This document shows positions 1-12,493 of a stretch of DNA of 64,000 bases, piece after piece. Source of the stretch: Crocodylus rhombifer (taxonomy: Eukaryota; Chordata; Crocodylia; Crocodylidae); assembly GCA_038503035.1 (NCBI GenBank), contig JAVSML010001084.1:380817-444816 (forward strand). Reading direction: 5' to 3'. Each line of letters opens with the position of its first letter. The stretch's first letter is position 1. The notes under the pieces were generated by a model, which worked only from the letters and a program-made list of their open reading frames with translations, had not been told where the DNA came from and did not search any database. The position numbers and the translations under genes were made by a program.

Positions 1-740
1 GGTACAAATCAATACAGCTTCATCAGAAATAGATCTACTGTAATACCCAAGGTCCCTATAAATAATAAAATGTGTATGTACTTGTGGTTGTGTATATAAT
101 TAAATTACAATATATTATGAAGAAAAAGGAAGGAAAACATTACTGTCTCTCATCCTTTCCTGAAGGTTGGTAAGGTTTGTGATGGGTCGTATTTACTAGA
201 GGAGGTGGTTTCACCTTGCATAGACCCCTGAGAAAGCTCTGCCTCTTCTAGAAGAGCTTTACTCTTATAGAAAATGTCCTTGGACTTGAGCACTGAAGTT
301 TTTAACCATGGCTTTCTTCCTGCAGCTTTAAGAGTTTATTTCAATACCAAGGGTCAATGCCATTAAGCATCTTGTAGATGGGAATGAAAATTTTGAACTA
401 GACTCAATACTCTTAGGGAGGCTAAAGTAAAGGGTAGAGTGGAGCAGTGTGTTCCTTGTAGCTGAAGACATGCACTGCAATGTTGTGAACTTGATGGAGT
501 TTTCTGAGTACTGAAGGCTTTGGGTCAGGTCCATTTTCACTTTTTTGTAGCCATGCAAGTGCAGTCTTTGGCATTCATACATAGTTTGCCGCACTATGTG
601 CACCTGTGTAGCCACACTTGCCCTGTGCTGCCCTTGTGAGTGTGTTCCTGTCACACTGGGATGTGGGTGGCTAGGTCTCTGGGGCCACTTGGGGAACTGA
701 GGCACTGACCAGGATCAGTATGGGTGAGCCAATCTAAGGA

Positions 741-1079
741 CAAACCAGGTCAGGAGGCCAGCAGGTCAATCTGAGAGCTGAGTTTAAAAGCAAGCCAGGT
801 CAAGAAGCCAAGAGATCAAGCAGAGAGTAATGTTGAGCAGCAAGCCAGAGAGAACAGCAAAGAAGTCTCAAATCAGGTTGGGTCCTGCCCTGCCTCTGGG
901 ATTTATATGTAAGAAATGGGAGGGTCAGCTGACCCCAACCAGCCACTTTGGTGACAGGGAGTGGGCAAAGGGTTAGACCCTGCAGGAAGTTTTAGGGCAG
1001 CCTTGGTCAGTCTGGCTGACTAGCCACAGGTTGGTAGGGTGAATGGAGCACAAGCTAAGGTTTGAGGCTGCATCCTGAC
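741..1079. repeat. 50-base tandem units in LTR-like sequence
   Basis: Two units and the start of a third follow each other at exactly 50-base spacing: the motif CAAACCAGGT at 741, CAAGCCAGGT at 791 and CAAGCCAGAG at 841. A TATA-like stretch (about 901-908) and purine-rich sequence follow, up to about 1079. The layout resembles LTRs of sauropsid retroelements, but I found no paired LTR ends or target duplication, so only the tandem repeat is firm. The rest of 1-1540 shows no gene. Confidence 0.4.
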
Positions 1080-1558
1080 AGCTCTCCTCCATAGGATCCA
1101 GGATGGAATAGGATAAGTGCATGGAAATCCCCAAAACTCTAGTCTCAGAAAAATTCCAGCAAATGCTTGATTCCAGAGGTGGAAGTTGCCCCTGCCCTTT
1201 GGCCCAATAGTCCAGTGATTATGGTACCTGCTTAGGGAGTTGGGGCATTGGCTTGAGGTTGCTTGTGTCCTGAAGTCCACAGCAGTGGATCCGGGACAAC
1301 AAAAATGGAGGTAAGTGACAATGCAGTTAGTTCACTGCATGTGCATGTGGTAGCTGACACTAGGGCACTTGGCAGTAAATAGGGAGCCACCACACCCAGC
1401 CTGGATCTACCCCTGCACAGCAAAGAAAGGAACATATCTGGAGCTAAGAAGAGAGGTGGACACTGCCCTGGAAGCGAGGGGTGTCTGAGTCCTGATTCCA
1501 GTCCTTCCCTTCCCCCTAACTTCTCTGCATCTTGCAATGAATAATTGTTGGGTAAAAA

Positions 1559-2780
1559 AAACCTGGTGGCCTTCTATGATCAGATCATCAAATCATTAGA
1601 TGCAGGGGTAGCAGTGGACATAGTCTTCCTGGACTTTCGGAAGGCCTTCGACACCGTCTCTCACCCCGTTCTCATTAAGAAACTGGGGGACTGTGGTGTC
1701 GACACCCACACAGTCAATTGGGTTGCCAACTAGCTGGAGGGCCGCACCCAGAGAGTGGTGGTGGATGGGTCATTTTCAACCTGGAGGGATGTGGGCAGTG
1801 GGGTCCCCCAGGGCTCGGTCCTCGGGCCCACACTGTTCAACATCTTCATCAGTGACTTCGATGAGGGGGTAAAAAGCACCCTGTTCAGATTTGCTGATGA
1901 CACTAAGATGTGGGAAGACGTGGGCACACTAGAAGGGAGCAATAGGCTACAATTGGACCTAGACAGGTTACAAGGGTGGGCGGACAAGAATAGGATGGGA
2001 TTCAACACAGACAAGTGCAAAGTGATGCACCTGGGGAGGAACAACCGGCACCATACCTACAAGTTGGGGAACTCCCTTCTTCTCAGTACAGAGGCAGAAA
2101 AGGATCTTGGAGTCATCATTGACTCCAAGATGAACATGGGCTGGCAGTGTGGGGATGCAGTCAGGAAGGCCAACTGCATTTTGTCATGCATCCACAGATG
2201 CATCTCGAGCAGGTCCAAAGAGGTGATCCTCCCCCTCTATGCGGCACTGGTCAGGCCGCAGCTGGAGTACTGTGTCCAGTTCTGGGCGCCACACTTCAAG
2301 AGGGATGTGGACAACATGGAGTGGGTCCAGAGGAGGGCCACTCGCATGATCAGGGGGTAACAAGGCAGGCCTTATGAGGAGAGGCTATGGGACCTGAATC
2401 TGTTCAGCCTCCACAAGAGAAGGCTGAGGGGGGATCTAGTGGCCTGTTACAAACTAGTCAGGGGGGATCAGCAGACATTGGGGGAGTCACTGTTCCCCTG
2501 AGCACTGCCAGGCGTGACCAGGAATAACAGTCACAAGCTGGCAGAGGGTAGATTTAGGCTAGATATCAGGAGGTGCTATTTCACGGTCAGGGCGGCTAGG
2601 ATCTGGAACCAACTTCCAAGGGAAGTGGTGCTGGCTCCTACTCTGGGGGTCTTTAAGAGGAGGTTAGATGAACACCTTACTGGGGTCGTTTGACCCCAGT
2701 ACTCTTTCCTGCCATGGCAGGGGGTTGGACTAGATGATCTACTCAGGTCTCTTCCGACCCTAGAAACTATGAAACTATGA
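1559..2780 (+). mobile_element. CR1 LINE, 5'-truncated, ORF2 with three in-frame stops
   Basis: This is a non-LTR retrotransposon copy running from the middle of the reverse-transcriptase domain to its 3' end. Read in one frame from 1545 it shows motif A (FLDFRKAFD), motif B (GVPQGSVLGP), the catalytic FADD, the CR1 C-terminal region and a stop shortly before the 3' tail. The tail ends in two AACTATGA-type units at 2763-2780. The frame is broken only by stops at 1731 (TAG), 2358 (TAA) and 2499 (TGA). No frameshift is visible, which is unusual for a copy with three stops. The first stop replaces the tryptophan of the usual NWL motif. The 5' half, including the endonuclease, is missing, as is typical of CR1 truncated during insertion. 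The copy cannot make a full protein. Confidence 0.93.
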
Positions 2781-2965
2781 AATGGAGAAACAGCAGTTAG
2801 AAAATCGCTGCCTCTTGGTGAGAGCAGCTATCAGGGCCCAAACTCTGGGGTCCATCCCTGTTAGGACAGTGTCCATGTCATTGAATCACCCTCCCACTTG
2901 CTGGCTTTCTTCTTTCTGGCTCCACACAGCTTCTGTGGGGCCAGCTTCAGCAGTAGAGTGTACTG

Positions 2966-3122
2966 AGCAGTACATAGCCCATGGCCTAGTGGTTAGAGCA
3001 CTTTCCTGGGATGTGAGAGAAACACTCAAATTCAGTCTGGGTGTAGGGAGCCTAGGACCTGTATTTGCACTCCATGGGCATGTCTCATAACCACTGGGCT
3101 ATTGGACTAAAAGGTTGGAGGG
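2966..3122 (+). mobile_element. tRNA-like fold-back SINE
   Basis: The left part has a tRNA-like head with a box A-like GCCTAGTGGTTAGAGCAC. The right part carries the inverted counterpart ATAACCACTGGGCTATTGG, so the two ends can pair. The sequence at 46658-46790 has the same order of motifs in the same orientation and appears to be a second, more diverged copy. A tRNA origin is inferred from box A. The box B region is too degraded to be sure. Confidence 0.5.
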
Positions 3123-6100
3123 CCCTTTCTCCTCTGCCTTTTTTTGGGAGGGAGGGGCAGGTTAGCAAGTCCCTGGGCATGTACCTATTTTGCCATAGGA
3201 AGAAATATAATGTAAAAGCCCAATAAGTGCCCCAAATTGCATTTATGAGGCTACATAAATGCCACTTAGGCATGTAACAGTGAAATAGGGTTTGGCCCTT
3301 TATGTCCAGGTGCAATATATTAGTGCAGTCCTGCCAGGTGGTGACAAAGGCATGTTTAACTGCAGCAGCTGGTTTTTCACCAGCATGGAATGGGGTCCTT
3401 GGCATAATTCCATTTACACAAGAGATACATTTAGATCATAAAGGTTGCCTACAATCTGATAGCTAGAATTTAAATGAAATGAGAGCAGAGATCTAGGAGC
3501 TATGATAACACTTGAAAAATAAGAAAATACACTGAGTATAGTTCAATTTAATTTTAATATTAATTTTATTCATGATCACTTCCGTGGAGACCAAAGAAAA
3601 TTGTTACTCGCCTTTTGTAGTCCACCAGCTCCACCACCATTTTGAACGTGCACATTTTTAAAGAAAATCCATCATTTTAGAGGCTTTAAATCAATTCTAA
3701 ATGTGTTGTAAAGGGAGCGAAGGCAGAAAGCAGCCCCATAGAGAGTTGATTGCTGTAACTTATCCAGTCTTAGCAGCTGGGAAGCTACATGGAAAAGAAA
3801 GAGAAAGCAGGTAACTATTCCACCAACCACTTCCAGTTTAGTTTCTTGATAATAAAATTACTCTCTGTTATAAGATGAGAATTTATCCCTTTCTCTGTAG
3901 CATGAAAGAGCGGGGGCTTTCTGGTTTAATGGAATCTCTGCCAAAAACATTGTCGTATTTCACAGATTGAAACTTTGGGACTATTTTATAAATGGAAATC
4001 CTTTTATGTTCCTGGCCTAGCTGCCAGTGCCTGTATATTTTAGGCCATCTTTTGGTCCCTAATGTTATCCATTTCTCAAATGTCTTTAATCTCTCATTTC
4101 TTTATCACTTTTTGCAATTGGAGGAAAGTAAATAGGTTCTTCCAAGACCAAGGCCAGCTGTTTTATTGCAGTGCTTAAGAATATCGTCCACTGCAATCCA
4201 CTCCTTAGTTCTTCTCATTCTTGAAAACTAGTTACAAATATTTGAGACCCCAGTAGGCTATGATAGCGCAAACGCTATCCTTTTTTTTTTTGAAACCTCA
4301 GTGCCTCTGCTACAATTTCTTCCTTGCTCCAGCATCTAAAATATGTTAGGTCTGCATGTCAAGGATTTTATTCATTTTGCAGTAATGCTTGATACAGCTA
4401 AAATGTCCATCTTGTCTATCCATTGAATTTACTTCTCCCCACATTGATGAAAAAGGGTGCTGCATTTATGAATCTGGCTTGAGTTATGCATAATCTATGT
4501 GCATGTCACTGACCTGATGTCACTGAGATTTCTGTACAGATTGGTTGACCAGCTACTCCTTGTGTTCTCTTGATTTTTCTCAGAACAGTGGAGCTTGCAG
4601 GAAAGTCAAAGTTTTCTGATATATGCAAAGACTCCACATTTCCCTTTCTTCGCTGCTTGAGCCATAGCATCAAAGATGATAAAGAAAAAATATTTCTGTT
4701 CCTAAGAGCCTTGCCTCTTAATCTCAGTCTTATTATGCCACCTGTCTTAAAATGCAGAATACGTCAGAAATGATCCCTTTTCTTTTTACCGCAAGAGGCA
4801 CCTGGAATCTACACCTTGATAAGCACAGAGGAAGTCAGCACTAGCATATACAGTGTGCTCCTCTTCAGTAAGGGCTGTGCCTGTGCCTGGCTCCTGGAAA
4901 CAAGCACTTGTCACAAGTTAGTGTATTTTCTGGGCTTGTCATTACATTTGCCAACTTTTTAACTGAATTTGCCATTTCTGAGCCTGTTGTTTCCTAGGCA
5001 GCCATCTTGAAACCTAATGGTCCTACTAATGCTGACAACCCAGTAACAGACTGGGAACCAGATTCCAAGCAGATTTCGTTCTTTTTGTTTTGTAAATTAT
5101 CTAAGGGTCAAAGGAAAAAGAAGTAATATTTTTACAGTACAGAACTAATACTTTTGAACTCTCTGATATATCTAGGTGATTTTTGACCAGTAAAGTTAAC
5201 TTTTATAGTTCTCAGAGTAGCACTTAATCTGGAGAGTTTTAAACTGATGAAGCTGATTAAGGATGGGTCCTATTTTTCACCAATCCTCCTCCCTGCCAGA
5301 AGAAGCTTCATGTTCTTCCTTCTCCTCCTAATGAGATCCCTTTTACTTCTTTAGGACACCCACTCTGAACATGCCAGAAGAGCCCCTCCCCACATCCCTT
5401 TTCTTTTGGCCCCATTCTGTCTTATTCAGCCTAGAGCTGAAGCAATAACCTTATCTGTCATTATCATTATCATTATTATTGAGCTGCACAAACAGAAAAG
5501 AAGAAGAAATGTTTCTTTACTGATCCATCATTCGGCAGGACTGATGACATCATAAAAGCATTGATCAGGATCTTAAGATTTGAAAGGGCTTGTCTTTGTT
5601 AACTTTGTTGCTCTGTAACAAAATGGTGAGGATGGAAAAGTGCTGCATTATATGAGGCTCTGCGCCTTGAAACAAAAGGAGAAAATAGAGTTCAGAAGCC
5701 TGCTGTGGGTCATGGTTTGATTGATCACTATTTCTTTGTTTGTAACATACATTAATGACTGTGCTTTTCCCATAAATTTTTTCCTCTGACCTTTCAGAAG
5801 TATATATGATACAGTGGCAAGTGCATTTCCCAGAGCTTTTAGATGAAGGGCAGGTTGTATCACCACTTGAGAGCCTGGGGTAACATTTCTCCACTCATCC
5901 ATGTGGTATAGTAAATCCTTTAATGTTCAGCATCACACAATATGTGTTTAAGATGTCACACACCATATGCTTAATATCTGTCAAACTGATACTTCACTAT
6001 GAATTTTTATAGATAAATATTGGATGTAATCAAGTAAACCTTCAGTTAATTGTATTTTAATGACATTTTCTTATGATTGCAAATTAACATTCTTGGCTAA

Positions 6101-6251
6101 TTGTAGTCCTTATGGAAAAATTCCTTCAGCGGCTGTAAACATCCTTTTTATGTGCAGCATGTACAAATAAACTTGTCTGAACTTCCTCAAAGGTTTGTTT
6201 TTACATCTTGTATGAAAATGATACTTGAAATCAGTTTTAGCTGCTCCTAAA
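3123..6251. other. No gene recognised
   Basis: The stretch is AT-rich, with a T-run near 4281 and a short ATT/ATC microsatellite near 5458-5480. Open frames are short, lack homology that I recognise and overlap on both strands. I see no repeat family that I can name. Confidence 0.5.
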
Positions 6252-6719
6252 GGGAATGTCCTCACATGTTTGCTGCAGCAAAAATAGCAGTAGCACAAAT
6301 TTGTGCTTTGTGCTGCCCAGCACATGGGGTTTGGTGCAGGGAAACTTGTCCTGGGTAGGTTAGGGGAGGCTGGGGCCAGCACCTGTGCTGACCCCAGCAG
6401 CCTTACCTGGGGCCCTGGGGGCCTTTTGGAGCACCAGTGCCACTGATCTGGCTGCGTGGAGCCTAGCCAGCAGCCAGAGCGTGGCTCTGGATGGCCAGGG
6501 TCCAGTGCTGGCAGTGCACACTACTGATGCATGCGCCATGCTGCTTTTTTTCCCCATGGCTTTTTTTTGACACTGGGATACCCCAGCATCAGATTTTGAC
6601 ACCGTGCTGCAAATTAGCAGCATAGTGAATGTTTGCACATGTGCAGTGTTTGATCTGCAGCACTTCAAACATCTTTGAGGCACTGCAAACTGCTTGTGAT
6701 TGCTCATCTGGACACACCC
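6252..6719. mobile_element. Non-autonomous DNA transposon, GGG-type ends
   Basis: The left end reads GGGAATGTCC and the right end, on the complementary strand, reads GGGTGTGTCC. AAA flanks both sides (6249-6251 and 6720-6722), which would fit a 3-base target duplication, but AAA is a weak signal. The interior is GC-rich and has no meaningful coding capacity. The end sequence resembles that of the element at 31447-31702. The superfamily is uncertain (3-base duplications occur in PIF/Harbinger and CACTA). Confidence 0.4.
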
Positions 6720-6954
6720 AAAAAGTGCATAAACAAATCAACAACTTTTAAAAATTGTAATGAACCCAGTGGAAATGAAGCCACACTAAGAAATGATGGT
6801 ACCTCTTTAGCCATAAAACACTGACATACCAGGTGTCATGACAACGTAACGTTTTATTGAACTATGTTAAAACGTGCTGGTAGTGGTTTTCAGAGGTGAC
6901 ACAAGTCTTAGCCAAACAATCCCACTGAAAATAATAGGAGTTGTTTGTCTAAAT

Positions 6955-7641
6955 CATCAAGGGCCAACTTTTTTTGTGGGTATGCCACAAATGAGACCTA
7001 CATGTTCCTCAAGTCCACTCCGATCTCCTTCCTCTGCCCAATGAACTGCTCTACTTTCAAGGAAGTAAAAGCTTCCTGCCCTGTGCTCCCTGTCCAATCT
7101 CCTCCTCTGCTTCCTGCTTCCTGCCCTATCTAATGCTCTGCTGCCTGTCCCCTCCCTGATCTGCCATGTGCCATACACAGAGGCTGTCTATGCCACTTGT
7201 CATGGATGCTGTGTGCCCCTGGAGGCTTGGGGAGCACAGTGACCTCTGGCAGGTGGTGGCATTGCTGTTGGTGGTAGGAGCATGGCGGTGGTAAGTGGGG
7301 AGCTCCCACAGGTAGCTGCAGTGCTGTCAGAGGTGGGGAGGTGGTGAGAGCTGACTGGTGGTCAGCAACCACCCGCAGATGCTGCTGGCAGCGTTGTTGT
7401 TGTCCAGTGGTAATTGTGGACTGCCCACAGACACCACTGGCAGTATTGGTGGCGAGGGGGGAGGGGATGGTGAGCAATGACTGCCCGCAGGCACTGCTGA
7501 CACTACTGGAAGTGCCTTTTCATAGGGGGTACACTGCCACGCTCAGGATGTGCACGTGCACCTGTGTGTACCCCCTATGAAATGTGGCACCCGCCAATGC
7601 CACTTGGGCAGTTGTGCTACAGATTAGTAACCTTTTGGTTG
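6955..7641. mobile_element. Non-autonomous hAT-type element with 8-base target duplication
   Basis: The left terminus (CATCAAGGGCCAAC) matches the complement of the right terminus (CAACCAAAAGGTTAC) imperfectly. The flanking octamers are GTCTAAAT (6947-6954) and GTCTAAAC (7642-7649), seven of eight identical, as expected for hAT insertion. Just inside the left end lies GTATGCCACAAA, also seen inside the hAT MITE at 14818 (GTGTGCCACAAA), so the two are probably related. The interior is GC-rich with loosely repeated GGTGG/CCACC sequence and contains a separate hairpin at 7518-7582. It encodes no transposase. Confidence 0.6.
7518..7582. repeat. 17-base perfect inverted repeat (hairpin)
   Basis: The arm TTTCATAGGGGGTACAC at 7518-7534 is the exact reverse complement of 7566-7582, with a 31-base loop that itself contains the palindrome GTGCACGTGCAC. 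It may be a small element nested in the hAT copy or an internal part of that family. Confidence 0.85.
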
Positions 7642-7735
7642 GTCTAAACTCTCTAGCTAGCTTTGAAAATCTCAACTGCTTTGTCTCCTATGGCCTTAAA
7701 TAAGCAGAACACTAGCAGTGAAAATGGAAGTGGCA

Positions 7736-8580
7736 TGCTAGAAGGAAGGAATAGGCTGCAGTCTGACCTAGACAGGTTACAGGGGTGGGCAGATGAGAAT
7801 AGGATGGGATTCAACACCAACAAGTGCAAAATGATGCACCTGGGGAGGAACAACCAGCACCATACCTACAGGCTGGGGAACTCCCTTCTTCTCAGTACAG
7901 AGGCAGAAAAGGATCTTGGAGTCATCATTGACTCCAAGATGAACATGGGCTGGCACTGTGGGGAAGCAGTCAGGAAGGCCAACTGCACCTTGTCATGCAT
8001 CCACAGATGCATCTCGAGCAGGTCCAGGGAGGTGATCCTCCCCCTCTATGCGGCACTGGTCAGGCCGCAGCTGGAGTACTGCATTCAGTTCTGGGTGCCG
8101 CACTTCAAGAGGGATGTGGACAACATGGAGAGGGTCCAGAGGAGGGCCACTCACATGATCAGAAGGCAGCAGGGAAGGCCTTATGAGGAGAGGCTATGGG
8201 ACCTGAACCTGTTCAGCCTCCAAAAGAGAAGGCTGAGGGGGGATCTAGTGGCCTGTTATAAACTAGTCAGGGGGGATCAGCAGGCACTGAGGGAGTCCCT
8301 ATTCCCCCGTGCACTGCCAGGAGTGACCAGGAACAAGCTGGCAGAGGGTAGATTTAGGCTAGATATCAGGAGGCGCTACTTCACGGTTAGGGCGGCTAGG
8401 ATCTGGAACCAACTTCCAAGAGAAGTGGTGCTGGCTTCTACCCTGGGGGTCTTTAAGAGAAGGTTAGATGTACACCTTGCTGGGGTCGTTTGACCCCAGT
8501 ACTCTTTCCTGCCATGGCAGGGGGTCGGACTAGATGATCTGCTCAGGTCTCTTCCGACCCTAGAAACTATGAAACTATGA
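7736..8580 (+). mobile_element. CR1 LINE, strongly 5'-truncated, C-terminal frame intact
   Basis: The copy begins downstream of the catalytic FADD of reverse transcriptase and runs to a 3' tail with two AACTATGA-type units. The frame is open to the natural stop at 8491-8493, giving about 250 CR1 codons: the C-terminal part of the polymerase (motif LYAALVRPQLEYC) and the terminal KRRLRGDLVACYK and FKRRLDVHLAGVV blocks. The only notable change is an in-frame loss of about four codons between GVTRN and KLAEG relative to the copy at 37268. It lacks the active site and cannot be catalytic. It closely resembles the copies at 1559 and 37268, so all three belong to one subfamily. Sequence upstream in the same open frame (7663-7735) is not CR1. 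Confidence 0.93.
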
Positions 8581-9813
8581 ATAACTTTTTGGCCCAACCC
8601 AACTTTAATCATTCTAGTTTAGCAAAAGGAATCAATTAACCATCTTAAAATCAATTTATGTCAAGTGAGGAGTCCTGGCAAAGAAATAATTAACCAAATC
8701 CAGTATAGCATGAAAAGATGAAAGAGCATGCATTTGCTCTCCTTGTAGAAAATGTGATTGAAACCTCAGATTTACAATCAGAATGGCAATGTAGGTACTC
8801 AGGGCCTAAATCCATCCCTATCTCCACATGATTGCACAAAGGAAGGAGGGGGTGGGAGGATGATGGCTATACAGAGTGTCCAAAATCCATTCTATAGTAC
8901 AGGGAGAAACATTAGTAAAGACATCTGAGGGGGTGTGTGTGTGGGTCTGTGTTTGTATAAATAAATACTCAGACATGCACGCGTGCGTGCACACACACAC
9001 ACACACACATTCTGCTATTTATGGTTCCATCTTGTGGGTGCCATCAACCAGCCTGAGACAAGAAAACTGCCTTTCCCCATCTGTATCATGTCTTATAGCT
9101 CACTCTCAAGCCATCCACATTGTGTTTCATCTTGACAAAGGTTCCCTTGAAGAACTTATTTAAGAATTGGAAAGTGGTCTGTTTCTTTCTATGGGTAGCA
9201 CCATGCAGAAGTTCTGGAAGGAACAGGGAATTGTGGGATTGCTGCTGGAAGGCTTCTTATGCTTGAGGCCTACATACCTAAGTAAGTTCCAAACACATCA
9301 CAGTGAAGGGTGGGCTAAGAGGCAAGTGGAGATAAGTTTGACTTCACACGTAGGAGAGCAGGAAAGCTTTCAGGGTGAAGATGGACCACTGCAAGATATT
9401 GACTGGGAAATCAATTAGGTTCTCATGTATAGCTCTTTATACTGTAGATGGTTGATAGATATGGGCTTTTGGTTCACCTTTGGATTGAACCTAAATATCA
9501 CTAAAGACTTATCCTTTCTGTTCTGGTCAAAAAGCTGCAGCAGCATGAGTTTCTTAAGTCTGGATCTAGACTAGACAAGGGGAACAAACCTGGATTCTGA
9601 TACCTGATACCAAAGCTCTTTTTTTTAACAACCATTTAATCACTGCTTAATGCAAAATGCGTAAGCAGTCTTACTTATCAGCTTATAGAAAGGTTAGTTC
9701 TCATTGGCTGATAGCCATTAAGACATCTTGATTTGCAACTAAATATAGCTTTTAGTACTGTTGGCTAATCAGGAAGATATGCTATTTCTATACACAGCTA
9801 CCAGTACTTGACC
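8581..9813. other. No gene; short TG/CA microsatellite
   Basis: A GT-rich stretch at about 8931-8955 and a (CA)n tract at about 8992-9009 are present. Otherwise I recognise nothing in this interval. Confidence 0.6.
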
Positions 9814-9970
9814 CAGTGATTCTCAATCTGGGTGCCATGGCACCCTGGGGTGGGGGTGCCATGGGATGCTACACAGTGTTAGCACTGTTAGTCCAGGGAC
9901 TGCAATTTAACACTGGATAACTTTGCTGCACAGCTTCATGACATCTCAGCTTGACTTCATAAAAGATCTA
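9814..9970 (+). mobile_element. hAT-type terminus, fragment
   Basis: The sequence starts with CAGTGATTCTCAATCTGGGT followed by near-palindromic GGTGCCATGGCACC, a form typical of hAT (Charlie-like) ends in amniotes. The opposite end was not found, so the right border is approximate. Confidence 0.4.
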
Positions 9971-10187
9971 TTAATCTAGCCTTAATAGATTGGTATGCTC
10001 ATTTTTAGAGATGGTCTGTCAGGAAGACCTTCAGATAAGTGTGATCAAGAAATTGAAAGCACATTTTGTGAGGTCTGACATCTGAGATGCTATTTCCAGT
10101 CAGTAAGACATGCTACACTGCAGCAGAACTCAAGCAAATCAATGTCAAATGGGATTTGAATACAAGAGCCCAGATCCTGTTCCACCT

Positions 10188-10428
10188 ATTAGGTGCCTAA
10201 GTGGACTCAAACACCTAAGTGTCATCCAATTCTACCTTGCTCAACCTCCTGAAAAACCATTAACTCTTCTACTTTGTTACCTGATGTCATCTTGGCTTTA
10301 AGACTAAGTCACAAAAGTGCACCAAAGGGGAAAGACCCACCCACCTTTTGCAATAACAGTTTTTCAGGGACTTGAGCTGGGTAGAAGAGGATCACACTTA
10401 GGTGACTAGGCACAACTAGGCACCTAAT
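10188..10428. mobile_element. Fold-back MITE with arms of about 70 bases
   Basis: The first 71 bases (from ATTAGGTGCCTA at 10188) pair with the last 71 (ending TAGGCACCTAAT at 10428) at roughly three bases in four. Perfectly matching blocks include ATTAGGTGCCTA, CACCTAAGTGT, GCTCAA and CCTGAAAAAC. The centre of about 100 bases has no coding capacity. Such long arms are typical of non-autonomous DNA transposons. I could not settle the target duplication or the family. Confidence 0.65.
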
Positions 10429-12493
10429 GGATATAATAGAGAGTGGGTTAAGTTGTCTTCCCTGTGGAACTCACAAAGCAATGGGAAAGTGGAGTAGGAA
10501 ATAAAGATGCCCAAGAGACAGATAGTAAAGGCAAATCAAAGAAGAAGGGATCTTAGTCTGGCTTTGTTGGGTGTTTGCAGTAGACCCTCCTAGGGACTAG
10601 AAAGTAGCTCAGTGCAAGAGACAAAGGGTCAATAATCATGAGATTCTGCTTTCTGTGGGAGGCAGTGTGCTGCAGAAAAGCAGAGTAACAAAGGGGAATA
10701 CACAGAAGCAGGTAAGAGGCTAGCAAGATAATCATGTGGCCTGCTACAACAGAAGAAACAGACTGTGCACAGGTTCAAATATCAAATAGCCACACAAAGC
10801 AATGACCATGTTATCAGTCCAAATCACAGTGTGCTAAGTATCACATGAGGTAACTGCAGGCCCAGAACCAGAGTGAAGACAAAATTGAAGACAACTAGAG
10901 GGTAGTAGCAGATACCCTGCATACTGAGACATAGAAGACAAAGGGTAGGTCCAGAAGGACTTAGGACAAGCCTCAGCCATTAGTTCGCATGGGTGATTCA
11001 GTAGAATTAGCAGGAAGGTATCATTATGAACAATACAGACAACCAGGAAGTTGTCCCCACCAGAGTACAGGCAGCTCTAGGAAGCACATTTTGCATCAGC
11101 AATAATAGTACAGACAAGAAGTGGGAAACTGGTTTGAAGACCACCGCATTAAAGGACTATGAGACCTAATAGGCCATAACAGTATGGCAGTAAAGGCCTA
11201 TCTTCCTATGACAGTCTATGCTGTAGTAGTCTCTGGTCCCATCAAGTAAGCAAATGCTTGAAAAGCTGCTGAAAGGAAAGATGTAGCAGCCTAAATGGAA
11301 CTGAAGGGAACACAGGCACCATGACAAAAAGATTTTGGAGAAGGCCAACTTGGATTCCAGCATGGGTCTTTTAATGTTATCACCCCAGCATGTAGTACAA
11401 AGGGAAGCAACAAACTCAATACCTTGCATATCAAGATAACTAGTAAACATTTCATTCATCTCCTCCTCCTACTCTGCAGAAGGTGTCAACTATTTCTTCA
11501 TTCACTTGTGGCCCTATTCCTAGTACAGAGAGATAAAGATATAGCCTTTAAATTTAATGTTGCTACTTTAGTTTGGGGGGCACCCAGGCTTGAAACAAGG
11601 TAAAAGTTTTAACGAGTGCTTGAGCTGTCTGGTTAATTTTAAAAGGTTAACAAAGCTGTAATCCTTCAGTTAGAGACTTAAGGCATACTTCTTGTCACAT
11701 TCTATCATCTCTGAAATGAGGGAGCTTCTTGCGAGTGGAGAAAGAGTAAAGACACATTAGGCTCTTTGCATTCTGATATGGCTGTAGAAAACAGGCCAAA
11801 GCAAAATTGGCATTGCTGCTTGTCTATTGATCAATGGCTTATCCTTTAGGGTTAATGTCGAATGAGGGAATTCATCACATGAAACCCAATCCTGCCATAT
11901 CTACTTACAGAAGGAGTTCCATTGAAGTTACTTGCTCATGCTAATTGTTGTCAGCAGCATTATTATTCACATATGATTTGTCAAAAGATCCCTACCACTT
12001 TGAGTTGGCAAATGACAAAGTTCCTTTTAAGTCTTTCTCTGCCAGTTTACATTTAGACTAAACTTTTACGTAAGACAAAGCAAAAACAATTAATGTGCTA
12101 TGCTCCAATGCAACTTTTTCTCCCTGTACAAAGAGCTGCTTGTTTCTTAAGGCCTGTTTTCAGTTTTAGCTTGGATTATGTTCTTTCTATTAAATACTCT
12201 TTTGGTGCACCTAAGAAAGAAAAGATATGAGCAACAAAAAAACAGAAAGCCGACACAAAGGCTAAGTACAGCCAGTCAAGAAGCCCAAGGCTGAATCTAT
12301 TCAGTCTTTGCAGGTTAGTCTAAGTTGCATAGATTGAACTGATAAGCACATGAACAGACATTCACTTCTGATTCTAGAAATGCAGGAACATGCCTGCAGT
12401 GGCCCAGGCCAGAACCCAAGGGGTGCTAGAGCACACCTCCCTGGTTAGCTGGAGCAGACAACTTGGGCCAAGGGTAGCAAGGGAGTGGTTTGC
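10429..12493. other. No gene recognised
   Basis: Mixed-composition sequence with short overlapping frames on both strands. A phrase near 10783 (ATCAAATAGCCACA) recurs near 14321, hinting at a shared old repeat, but the similarity does not extend far enough for a call. Confidence 0.4.
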
